Source of the DNA: Silene noctiflora
Taxonomy: Eukaryota; Streptophyta; Magnoliopsida; Caryophyllales; Caryophyllaceae
NCBI GenBank assembly: GCA_009801015.1
Contig: VHZZ01000083.1
Coordinates: 330,274 to 351,233, forward strand
DNA length: 20,960 nucleotides
Direction of reading: 5' to 3'
Of this stretch, positions 20,068-20,960 are shown one piece after another. Every line of letters starts with the position of its first letter. Within the stretch, counting starts at the first letter, position 1. The translations under genes were made by a program, and so were the position numbers. Under the pieces are notes generated by a model. It ran no database searches. It was not told the DNA's origin and saw only the letters and a program-made list of their open reading frames with translations.

Positions 20068-20825
20068 TGTTATTCGGAAGAGCAGTAACAATGAAATAAA
20101 GTTCAGAAATACCGCGAAAGAAAGGTAGTGACGTGGACGGACCACTGCCTTCAAAACTATTTCTCCGGTACGACCGTGGTGGCGATCAGCAATTGACCGG
20201 TAGTTCCCCAAGGATTACACTACTGCTACCCTAGAGACTCGCCCACTCGAGAATGCAAGGCCTAGAACGACCTCAAAACTTTACCCAGAAAACGAAGAAT
20301 TTAGAAGAGAGAAACAGAGAGGAGAATGTGAATTGAGTGTGATTTGTGATGGTTGAAGCTGCTCTATTTATAGTGCAAAATAGAGCAGATCTTCTGGAAA
20401 AAAACGCTCCACCATTATCACGTAATTAAGGCATAATAATCGCCCTTAATTACAGAACCGTAACAGTACAGTCATTGTTTTACAATGACTGAACAGATCT
20501 TTCACATTTAAGAGGTACACTGAATGTAGACGGTCCACTTTACAAAAAAAACGTAAAGATAGACACGGTCCAAAAAGATAGGCACAGCCCGCCGCAGGCG
20601 ATTGCCAAATCCCAAATCCCGAATCCGGGCTCGGGCACGGCACGCGCGCGCGTGTTTGAGCTGAATTAAGCACCTCAGAAGCCTTTACAAAAGACTTCCA
20701 AGACCCACTAGTGATAAGGTGAGGTGGAGAGTGTTATATAAACACATGAAACACCCACTTCCTCACCAATGTGGGACAATTGGAGTTTTTCATATTTTGG
20801 TTCTTGCAAGCCTCTACTTCCAACA
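20068..20825 (-). mobile_element. 3' LTR of a Ty1-copia-type retrotransposon
   Basis: On the minus strand the LTR runs from TGTTGGAAGTAGAGGC (20825) to CTTCCGAATAACA (20068): TG...CA ends with an imperfect short inverted repeat. Just upstream (20838-20826) lies the polypurine tract TAGTGGGGGAT, the classic copia 3' LTR junction. Inside are a TATA box CTATAAATAG (20373-20364), a CG-rich patch (20639-20653) and a 'TCCCACATTGG' motif near the 5' end. No primer-binding site follows the CA end, so this is the 3' LTR and the internal region lies right of the window. Length 758 bp. Confidence 0.82.
20364..20373 (-). promoter_or_regulatory. LTR TATA box
   Basis: CTATAAATAG on the minus strand inside the LTR, followed by a CT-rich transcribed leader. 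In this position it would drive minus-strand transcription out of the LTR, towards the tandem array and citrate synthase exon 2. Confidence 0.6.
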
Positions 20826-20960
20826 ATCCCCCACTAGAGGCGCAACCGACAGAGAGAGATTCCTAGGTAAAGGAAGGATTGGATACTTAGGTATCAATAT
20901 CTTTCGATTTGAATTGACACTTTAGTGAAATGAGGAAACAACTTACTTACAGCGAGAGAA
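20826..20960 (-). mobile_element. Internal 3' end of the copia-type element (PPT and untranslated tail)
   Basis: Minus-strand sequence leading into the polypurine tract TAGTGGGGGAT. It contains no recognisable RNase H or integrase coding, so it is probably the untranslated stretch between pol and the LTR. Confidence 0.6.

Overview
This is a plant nuclear window: AT-rich, with split genes carrying GT-AG introns, and dense in transposon remnants. The best lineage clue is a two-exon gene for a 23 kDa jasmonate-induced-protein-like protein. As recalled, its closest type is the Atriplex homolog, and such genes are common in Amaranthaceae (Chenopodium, Spinacia, Beta). This suggests Caryophyllales/Amaranthaceae, but I could not run a search.

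Left third (1-6720): no intact host gene. It holds two minus-strand non-LTR retroelement fragments (an ORF1-like frame at 2-379 and a zinc-knuckle plus RNase H fragment at 800-1464), a Stowaway-type MITE and a pair of AT-rich MITE-like repeats. It also holds a 325-330 bp direct repeat present twice (1461-1784 and 3906-4236) and a cluster of Helitron-like elements recognised by GC-rich hairpins followed by CTAG|T. The most striking object is a 1.19 kb palindrome (4730-5915). It is made of two inverted Helitron-like copies joined by a small foldback, with 3'-type termini facing outward on both sides. A GC-rich repeat block follows at 6400-6715.

Middle (6984-11086): a plus-strand JIP-like gene (6984-7685) converges on a minus-strand five-exon gene (9709-8094). 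The latter encodes the plant NC2-alpha/Dr1-associated corepressor (NF-YC11 type), with an EAR-like repression motif in its tail. Between them lies a short tRNA-related SINE-like element.

Right half (11087-18211 and beyond): exons 2-19 of mitochondrial citrate synthase (CSY4 type) on the minus strand, with all catalytic residues present. The short first exon was not found. Upstream of exon 2 lie a degenerate tandem repeat array (19119-20067) with alternating unit types and a Ty1-copia-type 3' LTR (20068-20825). The internal part of that element continues past the right edge. Either the first intron has grown by repeat and retrotransposon insertion, or this copy has lost its normal 5' end.

The three host genes do not form a pathway: one is a stress-associated protein, one a general transcription repressor subunit and one a TCA-cycle enzyme. 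The unusual material is in the repeats.
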